Below, one piece after another: positions 43,702-55,800 of a DNA stretch of 64,000 nt; position 1 is the first letter of the stretch, and every line of letters starts with the position of its first letter. This stretch comes from Macrostomum hystrix (lineage: Eukaryota; Platyhelminthes; Macrostomidae): positions 6,252,001 through 6,316,000 of the forward strand of contig CATNEN010000025.1 in NCBI GenBank assembly GCA_950097015.1. The letters run 5' to 3'. A model generated the notes under the pieces. That model was not told where the DNA came from and ran no database searches. It worked only from the letters and a program-made list of their open reading frames with translations. The position numbers and the translations under genes were made by a program.

Positions 43702-46700
43702 CCAAACGATGCCGGCCTGGTCAGGAGTGTCAGCGCTCGACAGTTGAATAACAACAGCAGTGCTGCCCAGCTGCGACAGCCGGCGAGTTGCACCGTCGGG
43801 GCTGGCGACCTGTCCGAACTGGATCTACTGCGCGAGCTGCTCTACTGTCTGCAGGGCATCGATGGCGGGGCGTTTCGATACGATCCCAATTTGCAGGCCT
43901 TTCAGCCTACTCAGCTGGTGAGCGATTATAATATTAATATGAGGGCTGCGGGCAATGGCACATTATTTGGTGATACTAGACCTGCAGCCAGCGAGGAGGC
44001 AATTCTTCCCTCCTGAGCACACACTCACACAGGTGTGTACATCTGCCCTGACTTTCTCGTCGTCCTCGGTGTGCCTTGGAGGTTGGCCCACAAGGGCGTA
44101 AATTGCACGACAAGCCCCAAGCCTTCTCTCCGCGGCTGCGCCCTAAATAAATGTGGCTCCACCGCGGAATCGAGCTCAGATACCATGGTGCGAAAGGGAA
44201 ACGCGTCTGCCACTCTACACCCCCCTGTTGAGCTGTAATATGTTTAATTCTCCTAGAATATCCCAGAATCCCATTAGAGTAATTGTTGGATTCCTAATGA
44301 TACAGATCCCCCAAATCCCATCTGCAGATTCTTCGATAAAAAATATAAAAATCCCTTCTTGGAACACTGCAAATCAAACTCCATATAAATTTCCCTAAAT
44401 CTCATATCTAGATTTAGGGATTTAAGAAGCTAAGGTTGTTAAACTCCAAAAATAACTTTCCCCAAATTCTTTGATTCCGATTCCAAAGATACCCCAAAAA
44501 ATAATCGAAAAAAATTACTCAAACTCTACACCAATCCTAAAATTCTACTCACCACCCGCTAAAAATAGGGATGTTTCTTTGGGTGATTCCAGTTGGAATC
44601 TGCGGTGTTTCCAGAAAAAGAAACAGCCGAACGCTGGAAACATACCAATCGGATGATTCCATGCTTAGAATCTACCCAACTGGGCGTTTTCTCGGTGCTT
44701 CTTGGTGGCGAAATGGAATCACCCAAAGAATCCTCCAGTTCGGAAGATTCCATGCTCAGAAACCGCCGAGGAATCGCCCGTAAATAATTCTCTGGTTGTC
44801 CCATGGGCCACTGGTTCGGGTGATTCTTCGGCGGTTTCCGCACAATTTACGGTTACATCGGCTGCTTCCTGGGTGGTTTCTCTAACTCTTGCGAGATAGG
44901 GGGGATTTTGGTAGATTCCACTCCTATTTTGCACAAAAACCCGCCGAAGAAGCAGCCGATTTTTTTACAGGGCATATGGGGGGGTGAGTAACGGAGCGGT
45001 TAATGCGTTTGCCTCTCGCGCCAAGGTCCCTGAGCTCGATCGGCGGCGAGGCCACACTCATTCACGGTATCTGTGTGCGTGGGGTGTGCTCAATAGTCAG
45101 CGGAATTGGTAGATTTACCTCCTCGCTGGCAGTGGGTCTACTGTCACCAAATGATGTGCCATTGCCCACAGCCCTCCTGCGACTCGTATGAAATCCCTTT
45201 CCCCAAGATTTCCCTATCCCAGATCCCCAATTCGAATCCTCAAACCTTCCTCCCTAATGCAGGTCCGCCTGCAGCCGTCCACTCTGAAGTCGGCGATGTG
45301 GATAGCCGAGTGCGGCTGGCTGCACCGCAAGGTCAAGCTGTTTGTTGAAGCGAAAAAATCAGAGCGCACATTCGGCTGCCTCGGCCAGAGCTTCTGCGCC
45401 GCTCTGCACGCCCAGCTGCGCAGATTCTGCGAACTGTTGGCCGCCATCGAGTCCCAGCTAGCCGGGCTGGAGGATTCGGCCGATCCGGCCGTCTGCGAGC
45501 CCTCCGGCATGACGCTGAGACGCCTGGCCGTGTGGGTAGCCGAGCCTCATCAGCGGCTTCGCGTACTAGCCGGTCTAGTCGACGCCTGTCGGACTAAGAA
45601 AGGCGGCGCCCTTGTGTCAGAGATCTACGCCTGGAGATTTCACGGCAATCCGGAGATTGAGGCCACTGTTGCTCATCTGCTAACCGAGGTTGCTAAGCCG
45701 CTGTTTCACACCATCTGCCGTTGGATACTAGACGGCGAGCTAGAAGACACCTGCCAAGAATTCTTTGTGGCCGCCAATCCCACTGTGGGCGCCGATCGTC
45801 TATGGCAGAGCAAGTACACGCTTAGGAAGAACATGATACCTAAGTGAGTCGCTTGGCTGTTTGTTTTGATGTACATTCTCCAGTCCCGAGTGTCAGCGAT
45901 CAGCATCCCAGATTATCCCAGAACCCCATCCCAGATCCCCAGTTTGAGCATTCACTATCATCCTAGATCCTCAGTTTGAACATTCACCATCATCCCAGAT
46001 CCCCAGTTTGAGCATTCACCATCATCCTAGATCACCAGTTTGAGCATTCACCATCATCCTAGATCCCCAGTTTAAGCATTCACCAGCATCCCAGATCCTC
46101 AGTTTGAGCATTCACCATCATCGCAGATCCCCAGTTTAAGCATTCACCATTATCCCAGATGCCCAGTTTGAGCATTACCCATCATCCCAGATCCCCAGTT
46201 TAAGCATTCACAAGCATCCAAGATCCTCAGTTTGAGCATTCTCTATCATCCCAGATCCCCAGTTGGAGCATTCACCAGCATCCCAGATCCTCAGTTTGAG
46301 TATCCGGATCTTCGTTCAGAATTTTTTTTTCCAGAATGGTTTTCTAAGTACCAGTTGAATGTTGCCATTTCTACTGCAAGTAGTCAAGCTTGTTGTCGCA
46401 AAAATTTACCGCAGATTCGTGACAGCCGAACAGGCCAGAAAGATTCTCCTAACCGGCAAGGCTATTAACTTTCTCCGCCTGGTCTGCGGCGAACGCCGGC
46501 CGCAGAGTCTACGCTCGAGTTCAACTGGGGCAACAACAACAACTGTCGCCCTGCCGTCAGCTCACGCCATGCTCAGCCAGACTTTGGACCCCAGCTTCGA
46601 TCGCATGGTGTCTGACACCTATAGGGATGCTAGCCAGCACCTGCTTCGCATCCTATTCACCAAGTATCACTTCATTGATCATTTAAAGGCGCTAAGGCGC

Positions 46701-49014
46701 TACCTACTACTTGGCCAGGGCGATTTCATCTGCCACCTCATGGACTTGCTGGAGGCCGACTTGTCCCAGCCAGCTGGTCAGCTGTACACGCACAACCTGT
46801 TCGGTATATTGGAGACTGCCAAGCGGGCCACTAACGCCCAGTTTGAGCCCAGCTACATTATTGAAAGGTTCGTATGCACTTTTCATCTATGAATCTTGTG
46901 TGGAATCTGACACAATTTGTGAATCTTGTGTGGAATCTGACAACATCTGTGAATCTTGTGTGGAATCTGACACAATTTGTGAATCTTGTGTGGAATCTGA
47001 CAACATCTGTGAATCTTGTGTGGAATCTGACACAATTTGTGAATCTTGTGTGGAATCTGACACAATTTGTGAATCTTGTGTGGAATCTGACACAATTTGT
47101 GAACCTTGTGTGGAATCTGACACAATTTGTGAACCTTGTGTGGAATCTGACACAATTTGTGAATCTTGTGTGGAATCTGACACAATTTGTGAATCTTGTG
47201 TGGAATCTGACACAATTTGTGAATCTTGTGTGGAATCTGACACAATTTGTGAATCTTGTGTGGAATCTGACACAATTTGTGAATCTTGTGTGGAATCTGA
47301 CACAATTTGTGAATCTTGTGTGGAATCTGACACAATTTGTGAACCTTCTGCACTGCAGGCTGGATGTTCGCAAGCTGGACGTGTCTCCAGGCGACACAGG
47401 CTGGGACGTGTTCTCGCTCTATTACAACGTTGATGGGCCGTTGAGCACAGTGCTCACAGACGAATGCCTGACCTCGTATCTGCGCGCATTCAACTTTCTG
47501 TGGCGCTCCAAACGCATGGAGCACATTCTGGCGGGCCTGTCGCGCAAAGGCGTCTCGGAGGGTCGCCGCCTCGCTGCCAGAATGCCGCGGGCAGCCGGCC
47601 TGCTGCACCGCTGCCAGCTCATCGGGCACGAGATGGCCCACTTTGTGCAACAGTTTCAGTATTATGTCAGCTTTGAAACTCTTGAATGCGCCTGGCAGGA
47701 CCTCCTGGCTGCTGTACGCGGCGCCTGCGATCTTGATGCTGTCATTGGAGCCCATCAGCGCTTCCTGGCCACCGTGGTCACCCGCTGCCTGCTAGACGAA
47801 CGATCCAGGGACATCCTGACTCAACTGCGGGCTGTGTTCGACCTCATCATTCAGTATGAGCATGCCCTCACGGGCATGTTCGATGCGTTGAGCGAGGAGG
47901 CCGCCATCAGGGACCGGTTCGAAGATGAGACTGAGCGAGCGACTAAGGCTGGTGAGGCATTTGGGCTCACTCGGTTGAGATTTATTGCTGTTGCTGATTA
48001 CGTGTTAAGATAAAGACTCACGACTTGAAGGTCAGGGGTTCGATTCCCGACTCCACAGAAACAACTTGTGTCCTTTAGCAAGACACTTAACTCTGCATTG
48101 CTTCAGTTCACCCAGCTGTTAAATGGGTACCAGCCTCAGCTGGGATAATTGAAGGTGGGTGTGGCGTCCCCACAGTCCAGGGATTGAACAGCTGTACGCA
48201 GCCTTCAGATGCGCCGCGTATTAGCTGCGGCTGTGCTGTCGGCTGCACATCTAGCCCTATTGGGGCAGGTGTAATCAATTACAATTGATTAAGAATAAGT
48301 CTGAAAAGTCTATGGGTTAAAATCCTAAGTAAAATAAGTGCGTTTGATTATAAATCCGACTATAATTCTGCGCTCGTATTTGATTGGGGATTAGAAATCT
48401 AACTAAAATCCCGTTGATTTGGGGATTAGAAATCTGACAAAAATCCCATAGAATTGGGGATTAGAAATCTGACTAGAATCCTATGTGATAGGGGATTAGA
48501 AATCTGACTGGAAATTGATATGGTAAGGGAAAAAAGTCCCAATGATCAAGGCGCATCTCCATGCCCCGCAGGCAACTGGGGCCTCGGCGCCGAGCGCGAA
48601 GAAGCCGAACGAGCACGCCGACGCGTCTTCGACGACAAGTCGCTGTCGAAATTCGACTCGCAGCTGAAGGTGATCCAGCAGTCCTACTGGGATCTGGTCA
48701 CCAGCTTCCTGAGAAGGCTTGACTCCCACGCAGACTACAGCCTGCGCTTCCTCAGTACCCGCATCGACTTCAACGGCCATTATTCGCGCCAGGCCCCGTC
48801 CGACCGGCCTGCCAAACTCAAGAATAAGCAGCAACAGCAGCAGCAGCATCGGCGCACTTTTAGCGGTGCCAGCGGCTCCAGCAGCGGCGGCGCCAACAGC
48901 GAAGTTGCCGGAGCCGCCGGCAGCCGACCCGGTGGCGGTGGCGGAGCCGGCGCGCCTCGTCCAGTCAGAATGTCCGCGTCAAAGAGTTCTCCGCTTGTTT
49001 CTAGCAATGTCTGA
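43042..49014 (+). CDS. TUBGCP3: Gamma-tubulin complex component 3
   Basis: Five exons: 43042-43917, 45263-45843, 46415-46867, 47359-47951, 48572-49014; phases 0, 2, 2, 1; predicted 981 residues (human about 907). Core subunit of gamma-tubulin complexes that nucleate microtubules at centrosomes. The N-terminal 292 residues have a GCP3-like helical start (CLKILESC, DAHDTGEVFTEADID), then Gln- and Ala-rich low-complexity sequence, then LRELLYCLQGIDG. The GCP N-terminal (grip1) region follows with FGCLGQSFCAALHAQL, LRRLAVWVAEP, WILDGELEDTCQEFFVA and WQSKYTLRKNMIP. Later landmarks: GKAINFL, LRRYLLLGQGDFICHLMDL and, in the C-terminal (grip2) region, VSPGDTGWDVFSLYYNVDGP, FNFLWRSKRMEHIL, FDLIIQYE and LRFLSTRIDFNGHY. 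The end is Gly/Ser/Ala-rich. Exon joins rebuild MIPKFVTAEQARK and IERLDVRKLDVSPGD, matching the family. The low-complexity insert and tail explain the extra length. Confidence 0.95.
43930..44232 (-). mobile_element. tRNA-derived SINE, family 2, in TUBGCP3 intron 1
   Basis: Minus strand has gtggcagacgcgtttccctt and gagctcgattccgcgg like a tRNA head, then cacatttatttagggcgcag and caaccaggtgtgtgctcagg-type body, closely matched by 58083-58432. It begins right after the exon 1 donor, and the copy at 44985 is inverted relative to it. Confidence 0.75.
44240..44984. other. TUBGCP3 intron 1, remaining sequence
   Basis: Intronic DNA rich in words such as gattccatg and cagaatccc. Near 44590-44850 short segments recur in both orientations (tggaatc, cggaagattccatgctc), suggesting decayed repeats. 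No exon seen. Confidence 0.4.
44985..45187 (+). mobile_element. tRNA-derived SINE, family 2, second copy in TUBGCP3 intron 1
   Basis: Plus strand: agcggttaatgcgtttgcct, then ccctgagctcgatcggcggc (B-box region), a shortened body gtggggtgtgctcaatagtc, and a tail tgtgccattgcccacagccc that matches the tails at 43950 and 58110 in reverse. Confidence 0.75.
45895..46315 (+). repeat. Minisatellite in TUBGCP3 intron 2, 32-bp unit
   Basis: About 13 copies with gatccccagtttgagcattc and accatcatccca. Fills much of intron 45844-46414. Confidence 0.9.
46885..47345 (+). repeat. Minisatellite in TUBGCP3 intron 3, 30-bp unit
   Basis: About 15 copies with gaatcttgtgtggaatctga and cacaatttgt (acaacatctgt in early units). 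It fills intron 46868-47358 from near the donor to just before the acceptor. The unit has no stop in some frames, so the intron reads open, but its 491-base length would shift frame if retained. Confidence 0.95.
48013..48285 (+). mobile_element. tRNA-derived SINE, family 1, in TUBGCP3 intron 4
   Basis: Starts aagactcacgacttgaaggt with B-box-like ggggttcgattcccgactcc; the A-box part of the head is missing. Body gtgtcctttagcaagacac, cagttcacccagctg, gaacagctgtacgcagcctt and end attggggcaggtgtaatcaa match the copy at 23362. Confidence 0.8.
48375..48520 (+). repeat. Short repeats in TUBGCP3 intron 4, about 35-bp unit
   Basis: Four copies of ggggattagaaatctgac followed by a variable part containing atccc or atccta. 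Confidence 0.85.
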
Positions 49015-49896
49015 ATCAAAGCGCAACATTTCTTTACATTGCTACTACTATGAGTAACATGCATCAGGTTTTTCTGTCTTTGTTTTTAATTCAGTTAAAG
49101 ATTGCCAATACTACTGCCAAGTAGACAGATACGAGTGACATTGGGATTACATATTTGTAGCTGTATTATTACAGCTTACAGGGTGAAGTTTCATCTGCAT
49201 GATTAATTTTTTTCCTGTCGCATTTCCTATCCTATACATGAACTGAGCGAGTTATTTTTCTGTGACCAATCAACTCTACTTGCTTTTAATTATTGCATAC
49301 TCGTAAATAATGTATGTGCACTCAGAATTTCTTTGTGTACTATCGTTCAATGTCAATCTACACAAAAATCACAGCTCTCCCCGCCTGCATTCCAGCCCCT
49401 GCTGCGTGTGCTAAGAATAATTTTTCTCTCGTAATTTGTAATCAGATATTGCGTACAATGTTACTCAGTTTACCCATTTCATTTATCCCATATCCCGAGT
49501 GCGAGTGTTTGCGTGTATTTTTTGTAAAAGCCCCTGCGAAAACTCGAAGGCTACCTTATCAAGTGATAATTAATAAACAATTACATTGCTTGGTGCTGTT
49601 AAAACACAATTTCTACCATATATTTTTATCTTCAAAGTTGAAAAAAAAGAAAAAATGATTTAGAAGTTTTTTATTTCCTTCAATACTACTATCAGTAGAA
49701 TGGATAAAATTCAATCTTCATTTAAAGGGCAATGCTTAGTAGGGTCCCAGAGATATTTGATTTAGTTTAGCACAGTAGTTCTTTAATAGACAAGACAATG
49801 AAAAACATACAATGTAACAAATGACTAGTCATATGATTAGTGTAATTGTAAAAAGTAGGGTAATTGTAGTTTTATTCGTTGATTACAACCCCAGCA
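49015..49896. other. Convergent 3' regions of TUBGCP3 and TMC
   Basis: Both genes end here. AATAAA on plus at 49572-49577 is a candidate signal for TUBGCP3. tttatt at 49871-49876 reads AATAAA on minus, about 20 bases after the TMC stop, and is a candidate for TMC. No other gene recognised. Confidence 0.5.
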
Positions 49897-52800
49897 TCAG
49901 TGCTTCATCTTCTGCAGCTGCAGCTCGCGATTCGCCAATTCCAGTTTGATTTTCGACTCCTGAGTTTGTGTTTGGAGATTGATAATTAAATTTTTTTAAA
50001 CACAAAAACAATAATTGTCAGCACAAAAATAATTCTCACTTACACTTTGCAGTTTACACTCCAGAAAGTCTATGAGAGTGTCTCTGGCCTTTACAACAGA
50101 GAAGAAGAAGTAGGTGAAAACTCTGAAATATTGCGCAAATTGACCATCAAATTCGGAATATAATGAAACCAGTTTCTAAAATCATAAATACTGCTTTCAA
50201 ATCTGTAGATGAGTCACTAGATCAGAACTTGTGTAGATGAGTCACTAGATCAGTCACTAGATCAGAACTTGTGTAGATCAGTCACTATATCAGAACTTGT
50301 GTAGATCAGTCACTAGATCAGAACTTGTGTAGATGAGTCACAAGATCAGAACTTGTGTAGATGAGTCACTAGATCAGAACTTGTGTAGATGAGTCACAAG
50401 ATCAGAACTTGTGTAGATGAGTCACTAGATCAGAACTTGTGTAGATCAGTCACTAGATCAGAACTTGTGTAGATCAGTCACTAGATCAGAACTTGTGTAG
50501 ATGAGTCACTAGATCAGAACTTGTGTAGATGAGTCACTAGATCAGAACTTGTGTAGATCAGTCACTAGATCAGAACTTGTGTAGATGAGTCACTAGATCA
50601 GAACTTGTGTAGATCAGTCACTAGATCAGAACCTTTGTAGATCAGTCACTAGATCAGAACTTGTGTAGATCAGTCACTAGATCAGAACTTGTGTAGATGA
50701 GTCACTAGATCAGAACCTTTGTAGATCAGTCACTAGATCAGAACTTCTGTAGATGAGTCACTAGATCAGAACTTGTGTAGATGAGTCACTAGATCAGAAC
50801 CTTTGTAGATCAGTCACTAGATCAGAACTTGTGTAGATCAGTCACTAGGTCAGAACTTGTGTAGATGAGTCACTAGATCAGAACTTGTGTAGATCAGTCA
50901 CTAGATCAGAACCTTTGTAGATCAGTCACTAGATCAGAACTTGTGTAGATCAGTCACTAGATCAGAACTTGTGTAGATGAGTCACTAGATCAGAACCTTT
51001 GTAGATCAGTCACTAGATCAGAACTTCTGTAGATGAGTCACTAGATCAGAACTTGTGTAGATGAGTCACTAGATCAGAACCTTTGTAGATCAGTCACTAG
51101 ATCAGAACTTGTGTAGATGAGTCACTAGGTCAGAACTTGTGTAGATGAGTCACTAGATCAGAAATAGCATAACAGTCCTAATTCTATCAGTAGATAGTCT
51201 GTAGTCTATTTTAAGTGATTATTCTATTAGCTTGGCCACTCACAGCAGCAGCAGCAGTGTGAGAATATGTGTGGTCGGATTGAGCACAGTGTAGGTGTAA
51301 ATTAGTTTGACAGCGTCCAAGCGGCTCCACAGCACCCAGTTGGTGATCACGTTGGCCATGTGATAGTTTTTCGGCGTCTGGTGCACTCGAAACGGGCCGC
51401 AGCCACGCGAGGGATGAAAGTGCAGCAGGCAGACGCACAGGGGGAACAGGAGGACAAACAGGAACAGCAGCAGGACGTCCAGGAAGAAGCGCTCGAGGCG
51501 GGAGGCGCGAAATGATTTGCTGCTGACGCGAACAAAGCGAAGGGTGAACTGTGGGAGTGAGGAATGGAATGCAGTAAGGACTAAAATATCCCATTCTTGA
51601 TCGATAGGCAGGCATGTCAATAAACTGGACCAAGCCGCATGAGATAGGTGAGTATTAAAGAGAGTGACAGGTGAGATAGGTGAAGATCAATGAGAGGGAC
51701 AGGTGGGATAGGTGAGGATCAATGAGAGGGACAGGTGGGATAGGTGAGGATCAATGAGAGTGACAGGTGAGATAGGTGAGGATCAATGAGAGTGACAGGT
51801 GAGATAGGTGAGGATCAATGAGAGTGACAGGTGAGATAGGTGAGGATCAATGAGAGTGACAGGTGAGATAGGTGAGGATCAAAGAGAGTGAAAGGTGGGA
51901 TAGGTGAGGATCAATGAGAAGGACAGGTGAGATAGGTGAGGATCAATGAGAGTGACAGGTGAGATAGGTGAGGATCAATGAGAGTGACAGGTGAGATAGG
52001 TGAGGATCAAAGAGAGTGAAAGGTGGATAGGGGAAGATCCCCATGCAGTTATCCGATTGGCCCTCAAATATTAAGCATGACGGTGGCCAGCACTCACCCG
52101 CTTGACCTGGAACAGGCAGCCGTAGGACAGGCAGGCGATGGGCAGTACGACGGGGCAGAAGAAGGCGCCAATGAAGCAGATGGACTGTCGATAGACCAGG
52201 CCCAGGACTTCGTTGCTGATTAGTAGCTCGGATTGGGGAACCTGCGGTTCGTTTTCGGCGTTTGGGTGAAATGGAAAGGAGGGGATGGATCTGGCACAAA
52301 GCTGGCAACGTAGGGTCGGGATGAGAAGGAGGAGGGCCGAGAGGAAGAAACGCGGTTAGATGTAGGGAGAGACACAAGGTGAGTTGCTCCTTGATGGGAT
52401 GCAAAGAAGCCAGAGTAAGAATGCAAGGTGAGATGCAGGGAAGACAGGTGAGATACAGGGAAGACAGGTGAGATACAGGGAAGATAGGTGAGATGCAGGG
52501 AAGACAGGTGAGATGCAGGGAAGACAGGTGAGATGCAGGGAAAACAGGTGAGATACAGGGAAGACAGGTGAGATACAGGGAAGATAGGTGAGATGCAGGG
52601 AAGACAGGTGAGATGCAGGGAAGACAGGTGAGATGCAGGGAAGACAGGTGAGATGCAGGGAAAACAGGTGAGATGCAGGGAAAACAGGTGAGATGCAGGG
52701 AAAACAGGTGAGATGCTGGGAAAACAGGTGAGATGCAGGGAAGACAGGTGTGTTGCAGGGAAAACAGGTGAGATGCAGGGAAAACAGGTGAGATGCAGGG

Positions 52801-55800
52801 AAAACAGGTGAGATGCAGGGAAGATAGGTGAGATGCAGGGAGACGCACCGTGAGATGCAGGGAAAACAGGTGAGATGCAGGGAAGACAGGTGAGATGCAG
52901 GGAAAACAGGCGAGATGCAGGGAAGACAGGTGAGTTGCAGGGAAGACAGGTGAGATGCAGGGAAAACAGGTGAGATGCAGGGAAAACAGGTGAGATGCAG
53001 GGAAAACAGGTGAGATGCAGGGAAGATAGGTGAGATGCAGGGAGACGCACCGTGAGATGCAGGGAAAACAGGTGAGAGACGCAAAGTGAGATGCAGGGAA
53101 GGCAGAGAGTGAAGCTAGGTGAGATGCAGGGAAGGCAGGGACAGACGAAGAGACGCAGGGAGAGGCAGGGAGCTGAGCAAGGAGCTCACCTTGCTGCACA
53201 GTCTGCCGCCAATCTTGACGCTGAGCGCCCATCGCAGCACGTCAAGCGCCGGGGTGACTAGCAGGCAGATGATCACATCGATGACCAGAGTTCTGTAGAG
53301 CTGCTGGCCAATGTAGGTCTCCCAGCAGAGGCTCTCAATGCCCGGACAGTTGCCGCAGCTGTCCTGCTGTTGAATTGAGCAGGACATCACCACACTGCCG
53401 ATGGTGACGATCAGGGTGGCGAAGGACAGCAGCTTGAGGAACACGACCCGGCCCAACTGTATTAGGATCTCAACTGAGGCTGAGTAATACTCAAACGGGA
53501 TTAGCTTGCCCAGCACCAGCGGCACCAGGACATTGATGAAGCTGATCGTGAGCTGGGGCATCAGGTCGATTAGGAGGCGCAGCGAGGCGGACAACTGGAC
53601 GCGGTCTTCGGAGAAACTGCCAGAGACATTTCGCGAGTAAATCTAAATGAAGTCCCCATTATGATCCTGAAATCTAAAATCCCCATTATGATACTAAAAT
53701 CTAAAATCCCTATTATGATCCTGAAATCCAAAATCCCTATTATGATCCTGAAATATAAAATCCTATTCTGACGCTGAAATTTGATTCCCATCCAGATATT
53801 AAAATTTAAAATCCCCATTCTGATCCGAAATAAAGTCCCAGCCCAAAAATTAAAAATCCTAAATAAAAATACCGGCCTAAAAATTCCTGACGAGAATCAA
53901 AATCCCAGCCCAGAATCTAAATCCCAGCCCAGAATCTAAAATCCCAGCCCAGAATCTAAATCCCAGCCCAGAATCTAAATCCCACCCCCGAATCTAAATC
54001 CCACCCCCGAATCTAAAATCCCAGTCTGAAATCTCAAATTCCAGCCACTGACTATCGATTAAGCCGACTCTGCGACTCGGTGGCGAAGTAGATCAAATAG
54101 GCGGCCGCGCTGAACAGCCCGACTGTGGCAAAATTCGCCAGGATCCTGGCTGCCAGGGTGCCGGCAGACCTGGACCGGGCCTTCAGTCGCAGGTGCAGCA
54201 CCAGGCTGTGCAGCCGCATGCCGATGGTCCGCCGCCTCAGCCGACCGGCCTTTACGGCCCGCAGGCCGCAGTCCCAGGCGGTGAAGAGTTCGGCAGACAG
54301 CTTGGCTGCGCTGCGGGAACTGCCGCTAGTTGATGAGACCTGTTCGTCGCGTGTTACAGTTGGGTGTTACAGTAGATGAGTAGGGTGTTTTAGTTGATGA
54401 GTAGGGTGTTACAGTATATGAGTAGGGTGTTACAGTAGGTGAGGAGGGGGTTACAGTAGATAAGTAGGGTGTTTTAGTTGAAGAGTAGGGTGTTACAGTA
54501 GATGAGTAGGGTGTTACAGTAGATGAGTAGGGTGTTACAGTAGATGAGTAGGGTATTACGGTAGATGAGTAGGGTGTTACAGTAGATGAGTAGGGTGTTG
54601 CAGTAGATGAGTAGGGTATTACGGTAGGTGAGTAGGGTGTTACAGTAGATGAGTAGGGTGTTACAGTTGGTTAATAGGGTGTTACAGCAGATGAGTAGGG
54701 TGTTGCAGTAGATGAGTAGGGTGTTACAGTAGATGAGTAGGGTGTTGCAGTAGATGAGTAGGGTATTACGGTAGGTGAGTAGGGTGTTACAGTAGATGAG
54801 TAGGGTGTTACAGTTGGTTAATAGGGTGTTACAGCAGATGAGTAGGGTGTTACAGTAGATGAGTAGGGTGTTACAATAGGTAAGTAGGTGTTTCAGGGTG
54901 TAACAGGGTATCGCAGGTGTAACTGGTATTATGCACATCGGTTTCACAAATCAGGGAACACGCACCTTGAGTATTTTGCGGTAGAGCGAGTTGGAGGTGC
55001 TCAAAGCGGCGCCCACACCGCAGCCGATGAGCACAATGAGGCAGATGAGCATAGCCACTGGGGTGTTGAAGTGCTGCTCATAGCTAATTGAAGCAGCGGA
55101 CGGGTCCGTGGAATTGATGGGAAATACAAATCTGGTCCTGGTCTTGTTGATGAAGGAGCCCAGGAATATGGGCACGGTCAGCATCCAGCCCTGTTAAATA
55201 ATCGAGGCAATGTTGTTCATTAGCCCGACCAAATTGGATCAGTCATTAAACCGGCAAATCTACATTTTATAAAAAAATAGCACAGAGAACAAAGGAAACA
55301 GAATCTAAAAGAAGAATCTAAAGACAACCCACCCAATGCCACATCCTGAAGCTACACACTCTAACAATCGTTAAAAGTCACACCTTCTCGACTAAATGCA
55401 ATCGAGAAAGATTCGATTGCACTCCACTAAAAGTGTCACAACACAAATAACACTAATAAAACTCGACCAAAGACGCAATTCAAGAGACTCACAACTCAAA
55501 GGATACATTTTAAAAATACACCTCTAAGTAATGTAATACCGCTAAAGATACATAAATAAAGGCATACATCTACAGAAAGACATCTAAAGACACATCTAAA
55601 GACACATCTAAAGACACATCTAAAGACACATGTAAAGACACATCTAAAGACACGTGTAAAGACACATCTAAAGACACATGTAAAGACACATCTAAAGACA
55701 CATCTAAAGACACATGTAAAGACACATCTAAAGACACATGTAAAGACACATCTAAAGACACATGTAAAGACACATGTAAAGACACATCTAAAGACACATG

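Noticed and set aside
46711-47433. Alternative TUBGCP3 exon including the 30-bp array
   Set aside because: Skipping the array restores IERLDVRKLDVSPGD, which matches the family, whereas reading through breaks it.
52023-53232. 429-codon minus frame with Cys-Ile-Ser-Pro-Val repeats
   Set aside because: It joins TMC exon 5 and 6 coding to the 20-bp intronic array; GT/AG sites and family similarity show the array is intron 5.
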